DNA of 64,000 nt from an uncultured Bacteroidota bacterium (lineage in GTDB: Bacteria; Bacteroidota; Bacteroidia; B-17B0; Aurantibacillaceae), in the NCBI GenBank assembly GCA_903893815.1, contig CAITNS010000040.1, positions 62,001 to 126,000 on the forward strand. The letters are read 5' to 3'. Below, piece by piece: positions 29,019-39,234 of the stretch. The notes below the pieces were generated by a model. It made no database searches. It was given only the letters and a program-made list of their open reading frames with translations, and had not been told where the DNA came from. The stretch's first letter is position 1. Every line of letters starts with the position of its first letter. The translations under genes were made by a program, and so were the position numbers.

Positions 29019-29135
29019 ATGAAAGTTAGAGCATCCATAAAAAAGAGAAGCGTAGATTGCAAAATCGTACGTCGTAAAGGAAAGTTGTATATAATCAACA
29101 AAAAAAACCCAAAGTTTAAACAAAGACAAAAATAA
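29019..29135 (+). CDS. rpmJ: 50S ribosomal protein L36 (zinc ligands lost)
   Basis: bL36, 38 residues, too short for most ORF callers. It starts [15 protein letters not shown] and ends FKQRQK. The normal zinc ligands are Cys11, Cys14, Cys27 and His33; here they are Ser11, Cys14, Asn27 and Phe33, so zinc cannot be held. This is a C-minus form, like the S14 of this cluster. It lies 29 nt after infA and 42 nt before rpsM. Confidence 0.95.
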   Translation: MKVRASIKKRSVDCKIVRRKGKLYIINKKNPKFKQRQK

Positions 29136-29177
29136 TTGCGTATTTTCGCGAACTTTTAAAACCAAAGTATATAAATA

Positions 29178-29555
29178 ATGGCACGTATTGCAGGTATAGA
29201 TTTACCAAAAAATAAAAGAGGAGAAATAGGATTAACCTACATTTTTGGTATTGGACGTAGCAGAGCTCAACGTATTTTAACTGAAGCTGGAATTGACTTT
29301 AACAAAAAAGTGAATGAGTGGAATGATGACGAGCAAAACGCTATTCGTAAAATTGTTAATGACAATTTTAAAGTAGAAGGTGGACTTCGTTCAGAAGTTG
29401 CTTTACACATCAAACGTTTAACAGACATCGGTTCTTACCGTGGTATCCGTCACCGTAATGGATTACCAGTTCGTGGACAACGTACTAAAACCAACGCTCG
29501 TATCCGTAAAGGAAAACGTAAAACCGTTGCAAACAAGAAAAAAGTTACTAAGTAA
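29178..29555 (+). CDS. rpsM: 30S ribosomal protein S13
   Basis: uS13, 125 residues, in the 30S head, bridging to L5 and touching P-site t[23 protein letters not shown], then [13 protein letters not shown] and the C-terminal [18 protein letters not shown] are diagnostic. It opens the alpha part of the cluster (rpsM-rpsK-rpsD-rpoA-rplQ). Confidence 0.98.
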   Translation: MARIAGIDLPKNKRGEIGLTYIFGIGRSRAQRILTEAGIDFNKKVNEWNDDEQNAIRKIVNDNFKVEGGLRSEVALHIKRLTDIGSYRGIRHRNGLPVRGQRTKTNARIRKGKRKTVANKKKVTK

Positions 29556-29579
29556 TAAATAAATAAGCATTTAATTAAA

Positions 29580-29990
29580 ATGGCTAAACAACAATCATCA
29601 GTAGCAGCAGCAAAAGCTAACGCGAAGAAAAGAGTAGTAAAGGTAGAGGCAGTTGGAGAAGCTCACTTAAACGCTACATTCAACAACATCATTATCTCTT
29701 TAACTAACTCTGCAGGTCAAGTTATTTCTTGGTCTAGTGCTGGTAAAATGGGATTCCGTGGTTCTAAGAAAAATACTCCTTACGCAGCACAGTTAGCTGC
29801 AGCAGATTGCTCTAAAGTAGCAGCTGACTTAGGTTTACGTAAAGTAAAAGTATATGTAAAAGGTCCAGGCGCAGGAAGAGAGTCTGCTATCAGAACAATT
29901 TCAACTTCAGGAATTGAAGTAACTGAAATCATTGATATCACTCCAATGCCACACAATGGTTGTCGTCCTCCTAAAAAACGTCGTTGCTAG
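29580..29990 (+). CDS. rpsK: 30S ribosomal protein S11
   Basis: uS11, 136 residues, in the platform of the 30S subunit near E-site m[23 protein letters not shown], then [34 protein letters not shown] and [17 protein letters not shown] are diagnostic. The N-terminus is slightly long and basic. A 62-nt spacer precedes rpsD. Confidence 0.98.
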   Translation: MAKQQSSVAAAKANAKKRVVKVEAVGEAHLNATFNNIIISLTNSAGQVISWSSAGKMGFRGSKKNTPYAAQLAAADCSKVAADLGLRKVKVYVKGPGAGRESAIRTISTSGIEVTEIIDITPMPHNGCRPPKKRRC

Positions 29991-30052
29991 TCAATTACGC
30001 TTAGGCTGACACACAAAATAAAAATTAATAATAGAAGAAATAAAACAGAGAA

Positions 30053-30658
30053 ATGGCAAGATATACAGGTCCTAAATCTAAGATTGCAAGAAAATTCAGA
30101 GAGCCAATTTTTGGCCCAGATAAAGCATTAGAGAAAAAAAATTACCCTCCTGGGCAACACGGAAATACTAAGAAAAAAGGTAAGAAATCAGAATATGCTA
30201 TTCAGTTAATGGAAAAGCAAAAAGCTAAATATACTTACGGTATCTTAGAAAAACAATTCGCGAGAACGTTTGATAGAGCTGCACGTGCACACGGTATTAC
30301 TGGTGAGGTGTTATTACAATTAATCGAATCTCGTTTAGATAACGTAGTTTATCGTTTAGGAATTGCACCTTCTCGTAGAGCTGCTCGTCAATTAGTTTCT
30401 CACGCTCACATTACAGTAAACGGTAACGTAGTAAATATCGCTTCTTATACATTAAAAGCTGGTGATGTTGTAGGTGTTCGTGAAAAATCTCAAACTTTAG
30501 AAGCAATTACTCATTCTTTATCAGGATCTGTAAATAAATTTTCTTGGTTAGATTTTGACAAAAACTCTTTTACAGGTAAATTCATTTCTGTACCAGAGCG
30601 TTCTCAAATCCCAGAAAATATTAAGGAACAACTAATCGTCGAGTTGTACTCTAAATAA
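30053..30658 (+). CDS. rpsD: 30S ribosomal protein S4
   Basis: uS4, 201 residues, starts 30S assembly and lies at the mRNA entry channel. [20 protein letters not shown] and the S4 RNA-binding domain [20 protein letters not shown], then [16 protein letters not shown], are diagnostic. There are no zinc cysteines. In E. coli S4 represses the alpha operon; no matching leader was found here. Confidence 0.98.
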   Translation: MARYTGPKSKIARKFREPIFGPDKALEKKNYPPGQHGNTKKKGKKSEYAIQLMEKQKAKYTYGILEKQFARTFDRAARAHGITGEVLLQLIESRLDNVVYRLGIAPSRRAARQLVSHAHITVNGNVVNIASYTLKAGDVVGVREKSQTLEAITHSLSGSVNKFSWLDFDKNSFTGKFISVPERSQIPENIKEQLIVELYSK

Positions 30659-30699
30659 TCCTAATTAGCATTTTTTTTTAACCTATATAAATTAATAAA

Positions 30700-31692
30700 A
30701 TGGCAATATTAAATTTCGTAAAACCAGATAAGGTTGTTATGATTAACTCTACCGAAACTGAAGGACAATTTGAATTCCGTCCGTTAGAACCAGGTTTCGG
30801 TATCACTATAGGTAACTCTTTACGTCGTATTTTATTATCTTCATTAGAAGGGCACGCTATTACTAGCGTAAGAATTGAAGGCGTAGATCACGAATTTTCA
30901 ACTATCAAAGGTGTTGTTGAAGACGTTACTGAAATTATCTTAAACTTAAAACAAGTTCGTTTCAAGAAACAATTAGATAATCATGATGTAGAAAAAATCG
31001 TTATTCACTTTGCTGGAAACGAAAAATTTACTGCTGGTGAAATTGGTAAGTTTGCTAATGGGTTCCAAATTTTAAACCCAGATTTAGTAATTTTTAATTG
31101 CGAAAGTAATGTAAAATTAAAAATCGAATTAACTATTGATAAAGGTCGTGGATATGTGCCTGCAGAAGAAAACAAAACTAACTCTGCACCTCAAGGAACT
31201 ATCTTCATCGATTCTATCTATACTCCGATTAAAAATGTAAAATACACGATTGAAAACTACCGTGTTGAACAAAAAACGGATTACGAAAAATTAATTTTAG
31301 ATATCGTTTCTGATGGATCTATCCACCCGAAAGAAGCTTTAAAAGAAGCAGCTAAAATTTTAATTCACCATTTCATGTTGTTTTCTGATGAGAAAATCAC
31401 ATTGGATTCTGAAGAGAAAAAATCTGAAGAAGAATTTGATGAAACATCATTACACATGCGTCAATTATTAAAAACTAAATTAGTTGACATGGATTTATCT
31501 GTACGTGCTTTAAATTGCTTAAAAGCTGCAGATGTTGAGACATTAGGAGAACTTGTATCATTCAATAAAAATGACCTTTTAAAATTCCGTAATTTTGGTA
31601 AGAAATCTTTAACTGAACTTGAAGACTTAGTATCAACAAAAGGGTTACAATTTGGAATGAACGTAGTAAAATATAAATTAGACAAAGATTAA
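30700..31692 (+). CDS. rpoA: DNA-directed RNA polymerase subunit alpha
   Basis: 330 residues. The N-terminal domain assembles RNA polymerase ([20 protein letters not shown], then [10 protein letters not shown]-like [17 protein letters not shown]). The C-terminal domain (residues about 245-325) binds DNA and activators ([19 protein letters not shown], then [16 protein letters not shown]). The length is normal. It is 41 nt after rpsD and followed by rplQ, which is the universal order. Confidence 0.98.
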   Translation: MAILNFVKPDKVVMINSTETEGQFEFRPLEPGFGITIGNSLRRILLSSLEGHAITSVRIEGVDHEFSTIKGVVEDVTEIILNLKQVRFKKQLDNHDVEKIVIHFAGNEKFTAGEIGKFANGFQILNPDLVIFNCESNVKLKIELTIDKGRGYVPAEENKTNSAPQGTIFIDSIYTPIKNVKYTIENYRVEQKTDYEKLILDIVSDGSIHPKEALKEAAKILIHHFMLFSDEKITLDSEEKKSEEEFDETSLHMRQLLKTKLVDMDLSVRALNCLKAADVETLGELVSFNKNDLLKFRNFGKKSLTELEDLVSTKGLQFGMNVVKYKLDKD

Positions 31693-31755
31693 TAACTAAA
31701 ATTAAACGTTAAAGATTTTGAATCTTAAACCTTCAATTTTGAACCAAGAAATAAA

Positions 31756-32235
31756 ATGAGACACGGAGATAAAATAAATAATTTAGGTAGAACAGCTTCT
31801 CACCGTAAGGCGTTAATGAGCAATATGGCTTGTTCTTTAATCGAGCACAAACGTATTTTCACAACTTTAGCTAAAGCTAAAGCGTTAAGAACTTATGTTG
31901 AGCCAATCATTAACAGAAGTAAAGACGATTCTACTCACAGCCGTAGAACAGTATTTGCTTACTTAAAAAGTAAAGAAATCGTTTCTTTATTATTTAAAGA
32001 AGTATCTGTTAAAGTTGCTGAAAGAAACGGTGGTTACACTCGTATCATCAAAACTGGAAACAGACAAGGTGATGCAGCTGAAATGGCGTTAATTGAATTA
32101 GTTGATTTCAACGAAATTTATTCAAACGGTAAAACTACTAAAGTTGAAAAAGCTAAAACTACTCGTCGTAGCCGTGCTAAAAAAACAACTGATGCTGCTG
32201 GTACTACTGAAACTAAATCAGAAGGAGCAGAATAA
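31756..32235 (+). CDS. rplQ: 50S ribosomal protein L17
   Basis: bL17, 159 residues, near the tunnel exit. [20 protein letters not shown], then [12 protein letters not shown]-like [20 protein letters not shown] and [14 protein letters not shown] are diagnostic. It is longer than the 127-residue E. coli protein because of a Lys/Thr-rich C-terminal tail, as in other Bacteroidota. It is the last gene of the cluster, closed by a strong bidirectional terminator. Confidence 0.98.
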   Translation: MRHGDKINNLGRTASHRKALMSNMACSLIEHKRIFTTLAKAKALRTYVEPIINRSKDDSTHSRRTVFAYLKSKEIVSLLFKEVSVKVAERNGGYTRIIKTGNRQGDAAEMALIELVDFNEIYSNGKTTKVEKAKTTRRSRAKKTTDAAGTTETKSEGAE

Positions 32236-32257
32236 TTATACAATTTTAATTTTATAG

Positions 32258-32290
32258 AAATCCCCAATTACATTGTAGTTGGGGATTTTT
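32258..32290. terminator. Bidirectional terminator between rplQ and the beta-propeller gene
   Basis: AAATCCCCAA at 32258-32267 pairs with TTGGGGATTT at 32279-32288, followed by T. The two flanking genes converge on it, so it should serve both. Confidence 0.85.
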
Positions 32291-32311
32291 GTTTAGTGAT
32301 AAAGCAATTTG

Positions 32312-34972
32312 CTATTCCACAATCATCTTCTTCACTCCCAATAAATGATTGCTGGTAGTGCGCACAAAATAAGTTCCTGAACTTAAATTTAATTTCAATT
32401 CCAGTTTCTCAGAATTTGTTGTTTGAGCGTGTACAATTTTTCCCATCACGTCAATTACTTCAATGGTTTTTTCGTGTGTATCATTCTCGAACTCTAAAGT
32501 AAAATTACCAGCGTTAACCGTTGGAAATAATTGATAGTTATAAATTGTTTCCTCGCTATTTTTAATCCCTGTTACAATGCTATTAATCGTAGTTTCCCAA
32601 ATACCACGCCCAAAGGTAGAAACATACACTTTATTTAGTGCTGGATTAAATTCGATATCGCTTACAATCACGTTAGGTAAACCAAAACTATTATTTACCC
32701 AAGTTGTTGAGCCAGCATTCAACGTATAAACGCCAATATCGGTGGCAATTATTAAATCATTGGTTCCCGGAATTTGTTTAATGCAATTAACTGGTAAGTT
32801 TGGCAAATTATAAGTGATGTTTTGCCAAGTGGTTCCGCCATTTGTTGTAGTAAATACTTTATCAGTTGCACTAAAACCAGCCATACTTACATAAGCAATA
32901 TTGGCGTTGCTTGCATTAATCTCTATACCTGTATAGTAAAGGCTATCTGGCAAATTATTAGTCACGTTGGTAAAAGAGGTACCTCCATTAGTGGTTTTAA
33001 TAATTACACCATTTACTCCGTTTTCATACCTCACTCTTCTTGCAGCGTAAATAACCTGACTGTTAGAATTAGAAACAGCTAAAGCAGAAATTTCGGAGCT
33101 TTGACCTGTTAATGTATTAGATGCAATTGATGCTAAAGGCGACCATGAATTTCCATAATTTGTTGATTTTACAACATTTTCATTTCCAATATAAACTGTG
33201 CCAGGGTTATTGTAATTGGCAACAATTGGCGTTACCCATTCCGCTTGCTCTCCATTTATATTTGAAGACGCAATATTACTACTCGCACCATTATTTGAAC
33301 TAACCCACATGTTACCATATTGACTACTTCCTAAAACATTTGTTGCGCTTGTTGGAAACAAACAATTATCCATACCATCTCCACCAAAAATAGTTGACCA
33401 ACTACCTGCATTATAATACATAGAGGCGTTATCTTGTGCACCTGCAATTAATTGCCCATTGGTATTTTTAGAACTTGATAATCTATAAAACGAAGAAATT
33501 TGCATGTTGTTCATTTTAGTCCATAGGGTTGGCCAAGCGCTCGTACTCCATGAATCGCCAATCATAGCTGATGTTTGATACACACCTCCATCACTACATA
33601 CAAAATAATTACCAGTTAATGGACTTCTACTAATATCATGAATATCGCCATGCAAGGTTGCGCCATACTGTGTTGTCCAATGCGACATTGGCATAAAAGA
33701 ATTTGCGCCATCGTAAGATGCCCACATATTAACGCCACCCACATAAACTGTATTAGCATCAGTCGCATCAACTAACAATCCTAAATCATAGTTACCTTGT
33801 CCACCAGGGCCACTTCCTGTTCCTCCATCTAAAACATTATCCGCTGGGGGAATAAAATTCCAATTCAAACCAGCATCTGTTGATTGGTATATCCCATATA
33901 AACCACCAACTAAATCAACGCATAGAGCATAAATATAATTGTTGTTTGATGGAGCAATGGAAATTTTCACACGTTGTATATTTCCTGTTAATGGCATATT
34001 GGTGTTTAGCATCGTCCAAGTATTACCAAAATCAGTTGATTTATAAACGCCTGCATTTCCAATATTTGAGTTCATAACCCAACCAGTAGCTGCATAAATA
34101 ATATTTGGATTGATAGGATCTTGGTGCATATCCCAAAACAAAGAATCTAATTTTTTTGTCCAAGTAGCGCCAGCGTTAGAAGACTTGTACATCCCAGTAA
34201 CACCGCAAGCTACAATATCATTGGTGTTTGAAGGATTAATTAAAATTTTACGAATCAACGAAGCATCTCCATTCGTTAAATTATAAGTTAAGCCAGTTGG
34301 AGTCCAAGTTAAACCTCCATCTAAGGTTTTATAAACTCCTATACCATAATGCGTGTGTCGCTTTCTTCCACTTAAAAATAAACTGATACCAATGTATTCA
34401 AAATCACAAACCGAAATATACATTTCGTTTGGATTTGTGGGATTGATAGAAATATCGCTAATACGAGTGATAGGTAAATTATCTGTTAAAGGCGTCCACG
34501 TTGCGCCATTATTAGTTGTTTTCCAAACACCTCCTTGCGCCACCCCAACGAAAAAAGTATTAGGATTTGTTGGATGGAAAGCAATACAATTAATACGTCC
34601 TATACCATTTTCCATATAACCAGTTTGGTTAACAGGCGTAGCATTAGGCCCAAAAGGCGACCATGCAGCAGAGACACTGTTTTGAGTTTGCTGCTGCTTA
34701 TAATTTGCCATATCGATAGTGGCATTAATATATTCATCAAAACCAGCGGGTTCACCTTTGGTATTGGTGTGTAACTCCATTTCTTGTTCCCAACGTTTAT
34801 AGTTTTTCCAATGCTTTTGCTTTGTTAAATCATTGCTATTTTTAAAATCATTGAACTGAGATTTTAACTCCTTAAAAGTTAAAGCTCGATTGGTTTTATT
34901 TTTATAAAATGTTTGTCCGAAAAATAATTGAACACAAAACAAAAAAGAAATGCTTAAAAAAAGATACTTCAT
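32312..34972 (-). CDS. Secreted VPS10/BNR-type beta-propeller protein with T9SS type-A sorting domain
   Basis: 886 residues. A signal peptide (LFLSISFLFCVQLFFGQ) is followed by a propeller made of repeated sortilin/BNR-like blades with TTNNGATWTPL, SSNAGATWTKKL, STDFGNTWTML and TTNGGTTWQNI. The last 80 residues are a type-A sorting domain (NYQLFPTVNAGNFTLEF, ending GVKKMIVE). Such proteins go through Sec and then T9SS to the cell surface. Some relatives are glycoside hydrolases, but no catalytic motif is recognised here, so enzyme activity is not claimed. It is convergent with rplQ. Confidence 0.85.
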   Translation of the reverse strand: MKYLFLSISFLFCVQLFFGQTFYKNKTNRALTFKELKSQFNDFKNSNDLTKQKHWKNYKRWEQEMELHTNTKGEPAGFDEYINATIDMANYKQQQTQNSVSAAWSPFGPNATPVNQTGYMENGIGRINCIAFHPTNPNTFFVGVAQGGVWKTTNNGATWTPLTDNLPITRISDISINPTNPNEMYISVCDFEYIGISLFLSGRKRHTHYGIGVYKTLDGGLTWTPTGLTYNLTNGDASLIRKILINPSNTNDIVACGVTGMYKSSNAGATWTKKLDSLFWDMHQDPINPNIIYAATGWVMNSNIGNAGVYKSTDFGNTWTMLNTNMPLTGNIQRVKISIAPSNNNYIYALCVDLVGGLYGIYQSTDAGLNWNFIPPADNVLDGGTGSGPGGQGNYDLGLLVDATDANTVYVGGVNMWASYDGANSFMPMSHWTTQYGATLHGDIHDISRSPLTGNYFVCSDGGVYQTSAMIGDSWSTSAWPTLWTKMNNMQISSFYRLSSSKNTNGQLIAGAQDNASMYYNAGSWSTIFGGDGMDNCLFPTSATNVLGSSQYGNMWVSSNNGASSNIASSNINGEQAEWVTPIVANYNNPGTVYIGNENVVKSTNYGNSWSPLASIASNTLTGQSSEISALAVSNSNSQVIYAARRVRYENGVNGVIIKTTNGGTSFTNVTNNLPDSLYYTGIEINASNANIAYVSMAGFSATDKVFTTTNGGTTWQNITYNLPNLPVNCIKQIPGTNDLIIATDIGVYTLNAGSTTWVNNSFGLPNVIVSDIEFNPALNKVYVSTFGRGIWETTINSIVTGIKNSEETIYNYQLFPTVNAGNFTLEFENDTHEKTIEVIDVMGKIVHAQTTNSEKLELKLNLSSGTYFVRTTSNHLLGVKKMIVE

Positions 34973-35055
34973 GAAAATTTTAATTTAAAATCTGAAATTA
35001 AAGTTAATGAAAAAACAGGTAACTTCAACTATTACCAATAGTTTACAAAATTAGA

Positions 35056-35993
35056 TTACAATTCCTCTAACCCCACTCCTACTCTTCTTTTATTCAAATT
35101 TTCGGGATCAATTACAGGAAACATGGTAAATTTATATCTATCATCATAATTCCCTTGCGTACCATATACTTGTTTTTCGCCTTTGGCTACTTTAAGTTTA
35201 TCAATAAAAAACGCTAAGGATTTCCAACTAATATAACCTCTATCTGCTGCTAAGATAAATTGATTTACATATTTTTCTTTTATGGTCAATGGCGCAAAAC
35301 TTAAAATATAAAAAGGAATACCTGATGATTCGCCTGCAATTTCTTTAGATGGGTATCCAAACCTATCTAAAATTTTAGAAATGTTCTCAAATGACAAACT
35401 ATCCAAATGCCTCAATTGAGTTTCAAAAATATTTCTTTTAAAGAGATTTTTAAAAGTCGTATTAATACTATCTGCCAACGTATTATTATGCGAAGCGAAT
35501 TCTTGATCAATAACATTTAAGGCTTCAATTAACGAATCATTAGTTTTAATATTCTTATTTACATATTCTGTTTTAATGAGTTTACCTTGCTCGTAATACA
35601 TGTTTTTTACCAACAAGCCACTATCGTTATATGATTTCCATTTTCCATAAAAAAATAATGTACTCTGTCTGGTAAATTTTCGAGGCGTGCATTGCCTTTT
35701 AATTTTACTTTTCCATTGGGATAGTAAAAAGTCGTTTTCATTTTTTTGAAGCGATTAATTTCTCTTCTATCTAAAACACCCTCATTGTTATAGAAATAAC
35801 ATTTACCTGATGAAATACCATTTTTAAAACGTCCTTCAAACGATTTTATTTTTTTGGCATCATCTATAAATGTAATCCATTTTCCAGTTCGCTCGCCATG
35901 TTTATTTAAACGGTTTAACTTTTGAGAAAAAGAGTGATAAGGATTTATTGAAAAGAGAACAAGAACAAGAAAAATATAAAGGATTGTTTTCAT
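35056..35993 (-). pseudogene. Frameshifted secreted MORN-like repeat protein
   Basis: Two minus-strand ORFs, 35607-35993 and 35056-35616, are two pieces of one gene. The first has a signal peptide (LVLFSINPYHSFSQ) and MORN-like strands (GERTGKWITFID, FYYPNGKVKLKGNA) and ends in a nonsense tail NGNHITIVACW. The other frame continues the pattern as LFFYGKWKSYNDSGLLVKNM and then YYEQGKLIKTEYV. One extra T in the T run near 35650 would restore a single protein of 312 residues. The C-terminal piece (residues about 130-312) has no recognised domain. It is a true pseudogene, a phase-variable gene or a sequencing error. The gene lies 12 nt after dapF in the same direction. Confidence 0.8.
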
Positions 35994-36005
35994 CGAGCAA
36001 ACAAA

Positions 36006-36803
36006 TTAAACTTTGTTTTCGTCTTGTACTTCGATGGTAGTTTTAAAAACAAAATTAGCAGGGCCTTCTAACCAAATATTATAAAATGTGTTTTCTAAAA
36101 CCTTTTCAAATTTCACATTTAAATTTCCTCCTAATGTTTTGATAGCGCAATTATTTTTATCAGAACTAACACCTTTTAAAGCAGCTACTAAAGCTGCTGC
36201 TGTAACGCCTGTGCCACAAGATAAAGTTTCGTCTTCTACTCCACGCTCGTAGGTACGAACAAATAACTCATTATCTTTTTTCTCAATAAAATTAACGTTA
36301 GTTCCTTCAAATACAAAACGGTCGTTATTCCTTATTTTTTTTCCTTCTGTAAATACATCAAAATTTTCAATACCATTTACAAATTTCACATAATGTGGTG
36401 AGCCGGTGTTCAAATAAAAATAGCCTTCTCCGGCTTCAACTTCTCTCACATCATTCATTTTTAAAGAAACCCAATCATTATCAATTTTAGCTTCATGTAT
36501 GCCATCAATTGCCAAAAACTTAGCGTGAGTAGTTACAATACGAAAATATTTTGCAAAAGCTGTAATGCATCTTCCGCCATTGCCACACATGCTACTTTCG
36601 TTTCCATCGCTATTAAAATAAACCATTTTAAAATCAATACCTGGCTCTAATTCCAATAGCATTAAGCCATCTGCACCAATACCAAAGCGGCGGTCGCATA
36701 ACCATTTAATTTGTTCGGTTGTTAACGAAATTGTTTTTTCACGATTATCTATCAGTACAAAATCATTACCTGTACCTTGATATTTGTAGCATTGCAACTG
36801 CAT
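36006..36803 (-). CDS. dapF: Diaminopimelate epimerase
   Basis: 265 residues, a cytoplasmic enzyme that converts LL- to meso-diaminopimelate for lysine and peptidoglycan. The two catalytic cysteines are in SSMCGNGGRC (near residue 72) and ETLSCGTGVTA (near residue 198). The start MQLQCYKYQGTGNDFVLIDN is conserved. It begins 5 nt after the small membrane-protein gene at 36809 and is followed by the frameshifted gene, suggesting a short operon. Confidence 0.96.
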   Translation of the reverse strand: MQLQCYKYQGTGNDFVLIDNREKTISLTTEQIKWLCDRRFGIGADGLMLLELEPGIDFKMVYFNSDGNESSMCGNGGRCITAFAKYFRIVTTHAKFLAIDGIHEAKIDNDWVSLKMNDVREVEAGEGYFYLNTGSPHYVKFVNGIENFDVFTEGKKIRNNDRFVFEGTNVNFIEKKDNELFVRTYERGVEDETLSCGTGVTAAALVAALKGVSSDKNNCAIKTLGGNLNVKFEKVLENTFYNIWLEGPANFVFKTTIEVQDENKV

Positions 36804-36808
36804 AATAA

Positions 36809-37438
36809 TTAATTAATTTTAGCTAATAACTGAGAATCGTTAACTAGTTCCATAGGTTTAAACTCGGTACCCGAAGATATTTTATAAACCACATCATCAT
36901 TTTTTAAATAGTAATTATCGTCTACTTTGTAAATCGTAATACTACTAAAATCTGACAAGCCATATAAAATAACTCTGTTACGAGTCATGCGGTAACCTTT
37001 AGAGTTTAGTGGAGTTTTCCAAAATTCCACAAAAAATAAATTAGGATAATCCGCATTTGTAACGCCTGCCAACTGCCCAGTTAATGTATCACGTTTCGAA
37101 TCTGTATCTAAATTAATAACCTTAATATTTTTAACTGATAGTAATTCTTCCTGCGCCACATTTACATCCTCCTCATTTAATAAAGCATCTACTTCGCTGT
37201 AATTAATGTTTGGAGAATTTTTAGTATTTATATTTTTCTTTTTATCTGATTTACTTTCTTCTTTATTTTCAGATTTATCGGTAGATACAGATTGCTCAAC
37301 AATTTTAATATTATCAATATTCGGTTTGTTGAACTTCTTTAAATAATCGTCGATTTTAAAAATAAAAAAAGCCACGCCAGCTAACAAGCCAATAGAAACT
37401 CCGAAAACAAAAGGTGGTATTTTATATTTAAATCTCAT
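36809..37438 (-). CDS. Membrane-anchored protein of unknown function
   Basis: 209 residues. A positively charged start (MRFKYKIPP) and one membrane helix at about 10-28 predict an inner-membrane anchor with the rest outside the cytoplasm. A Lys/Ser/Asp-rich linker (about 45-75) leads to a globular C-terminal domain with FFVEFWKTPLNSKGYRMT, then VILYGLSDFSSITIYKVDD. I do not recognise the family. It is 5 nt upstream of dapF and probably co-transcribed; a role in the envelope is possible. Confidence 0.75.
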   Translation of the reverse strand: MRFKYKIPPFVFGVSIGLLAGVAFFIFKIDDYLKKFNKPNIDNIKIVEQSVSTDKSENKEESKSDKKKNINTKNSPNINYSEVDALLNEEDVNVAQEELLSVKNIKVINLDTDSKRDTLTGQLAGVTNADYPNLFFVEFWKTPLNSKGYRMTRNRVILYGLSDFSSITIYKVDDNYYLKNDDVVYKISSGTEFKPMELVNDSQLLAKIN

Positions 37439-37641
37439 GATTTTTGCGAAATTAAATTTACATAATTTTCTGAAAGGGTTTTCAACTATTTAACTATAGT
37501 TTTAACCATTTCGTCTACATATTAAAATTGCAATGTAAGACAAATGACTAATTATTTTAACAAAATTTTACCTTAAAATCCCCAAAATCCTCGCTGCCGT
37601 TAAGTATTGTTAAAAACAGAATAGAACTATAACTTCTGATG

Positions 37642-37649
37642 TAATTTTG
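37642..37649 (+). promoter_or_regulatory. Possible -7 element upstream of the HtrA gene
   Basis: TAATTTTG fits TAnnTTTG and lies 55 nt before the ATG. No TTTG or TTG is found at the proper distance upstream, so this is a weak call. Confidence 0.35.
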
Positions 37650-37703
37650 CGTTATGCATTTAAGAAATCAATTTTTAATTAACATAAATAAAAATAAAAC
37701 CAT

Positions 37704-39173
37704 ATGAAAAAAGTAATCTCATCTCTGTTTGTAGGCGCATTAGGTGGCGCTTTTGCGTTAGTTGGCAATTATTACTTTAATCAAAATAATACTAGTCAAG
37801 CAACTAATTATAATCCATACGCTACACCTACTCAGTTAGCAAGCTATAATAGTTTTGCTACAGCTGCAAATACGCCTGATTTTGTTATGTCGGCCGAAAA
37901 AACAGTCAATTCAGTAGTTCATATAAAAACAATTGTTGAACATAAAAACAATTTAGCCTACGATCCTTTTCAAGACTGGTTTTTTGGTGGGAGACAACGT
38001 CAACCAAATATGATGCAAGGAAGTGGTAGCGGTGTTATAATTAGTCAGGATGGTTATATTGTAACAAACAACCACGTGATTAATGAAGCTACAAAAATAG
38101 AAGTAGTATTAAATGATAAACGCACTTATGTTGCAGAAGTTATTGGCACAGATCCAAATACTGATTTAGCATTATTACGTATCAAAGAAAATAGTTTACC
38201 TTTTGTAAATTATGGAAACTCTGACGATGTAAAAGTTGGGGAATGGGTATTAGCAGTTGGAAATCCATTTAACTTAAACTCAACCGTAACAGCAGGTATT
38301 GTAAGCGCAAAAGGCCGTAATATCAATATTTTAGAACACAATGCACAAGGCGGAAGTTTAGCACCAATTGAATCTTTCATTCAAACAGATGCCGCTGTAA
38401 ACCCCGGTAACAGTGGAGGCGCCTTAGTTAGCACTACTGGTGATTTAGTAGGTATTAATACAGCTATTGCTTCTAATAATGGTTCTTATCAAGGCTATTC
38501 ATTTGCAATACCAGTTAACTTAGTAAAAAAAGTAGTGTCAGATTTAATTGAATACGGAACAGTACAACGTGCCTTTATTGGATTAAGTATTCAAGATATT
38601 GACTCGAAATTTGCTGAAGAAAAACGTATTAAACAATTAAAAGGTGTTTATGTAAATGGCTTAACTGAAAACGGTGCTGGCGAAGAAGCAGGAATTAAAA
38701 TTGGTGATATTGTAACGAAAGTAGAAAACGTTGCTGTAAAAAGTACTTCTGAGTTATTAGAACAAATAGGTAAATTCAGACCAAGCGATAAGGTTAATGT
38801 AACCGTTGTAAGAAATGAGAAAGAAGTGATTATGCCTGTTGTTTTAAAAAATAAAGAAAATAGTTTAGGCATTATTAAAAAGCCAGAAATTTTCAGAACA
38901 GCTGTTAACTCTTTAGGTGCTGAGTTTGAGGAATTAAATACCGAAGATTTATCGAAGCTAAATATTCCATCGGGTGTAAAAATCGCCAAATTACAAGCAG
39001 GTAAATTAGCAAACGCTGGCATTAAAGAAGGCTTCATTATCACATCAGTTGATAAGAAAAAAGTATCTAACATAAAAGATATTCAAAACATGTTGGAGAA
39101 TAAAACTGGCGGCGTTTTAATTGAAGGCATGTATCCAAATGGCATGAGAGCTTATTATGGTTTTGGATTATAA
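37704..39173 (+). CDS. HtrA/DegP-family periplasmic serine protease with two PDZ domains
   Basis: 489 residues. An N-terminal hydrophobic segment (VISSLFVGALGGAFALVG) exports or anchors it. The trypsin-like domain has the triad His in TNNHVIN (near 124), Asp in NTDLALLRI (near 153) and Ser in NPGNSGGAL (near 237). Two PDZ domains follow (GVYVNGLTENGAGEEAGIKI near 315-400 and a second one at about 400-489, KLQAGKLANAGIKEGFII). The family degrades or refolds misfolded envelope proteins. With so many secreted proteins nearby this is a fitting housekeeping function. It is divergent from the dapF operon. Confidence 0.93.
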   Translation: MKKVISSLFVGALGGAFALVGNYYFNQNNTSQATNYNPYATPTQLASYNSFATAANTPDFVMSAEKTVNSVVHIKTIVEHKNNLAYDPFQDWFFGGRQRQPNMMQGSGSGVIISQDGYIVTNNHVINEATKIEVVLNDKRTYVAEVIGTDPNTDLALLRIKENSLPFVNYGNSDDVKVGEWVLAVGNPFNLNSTVTAGIVSAKGRNINILEHNAQGGSLAPIESFIQTDAAVNPGNSGGALVSTTGDLVGINTAIASNNGSYQGYSFAIPVNLVKKVVSDLIEYGTVQRAFIGLSIQDIDSKFAEEKRIKQLKGVYVNGLTENGAGEEAGIKIGDIVTKVENVAVKSTSELLEQIGKFRPSDKVNVTVVRNEKEVIMPVVLKNKENSLGIIKKPEIFRTAVNSLGAEFEELNTEDLSKLNIPSGVKIAKLQAGKLANAGIKEGFIITSVDKKKVSNIKDIQNMLENKTGGVLIEGMYPNGMRAYYGFGL

Positions 39174-39180
39174 AAAAAAT

Positions 39181-39234
39181 TTAAATTATCACTTTTCAAT
39201 GTTCAATTATAAATATTGAAAAGTGATAATTTAA
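39181..39234 (+). terminator. Long perfect hairpin after the HtrA gene
   Basis: TTAAATTATCACTTTTCAAT at 39181-39200 is the exact reverse complement of 39215-39234, giving a 20-bp stem with a 14-nt loop. It begins 7 nt after the stop codon. No T run follows, so it may act as a 3' mRNA stabiliser or a weak terminator. Confidence 0.65.

Noticed and set aside
32822-34774. Plus-strand ORFs opposite the beta-propeller gene
   Set aside because: They follow the repeat pattern of the blades in reverse and have no supporting features.
37439-37703. tRNA or small RNA in the divergent gap before the protease gene
   Set aside because: No cloverleaf, CCA or terminator pattern is visible; only a weak promoter element is present.
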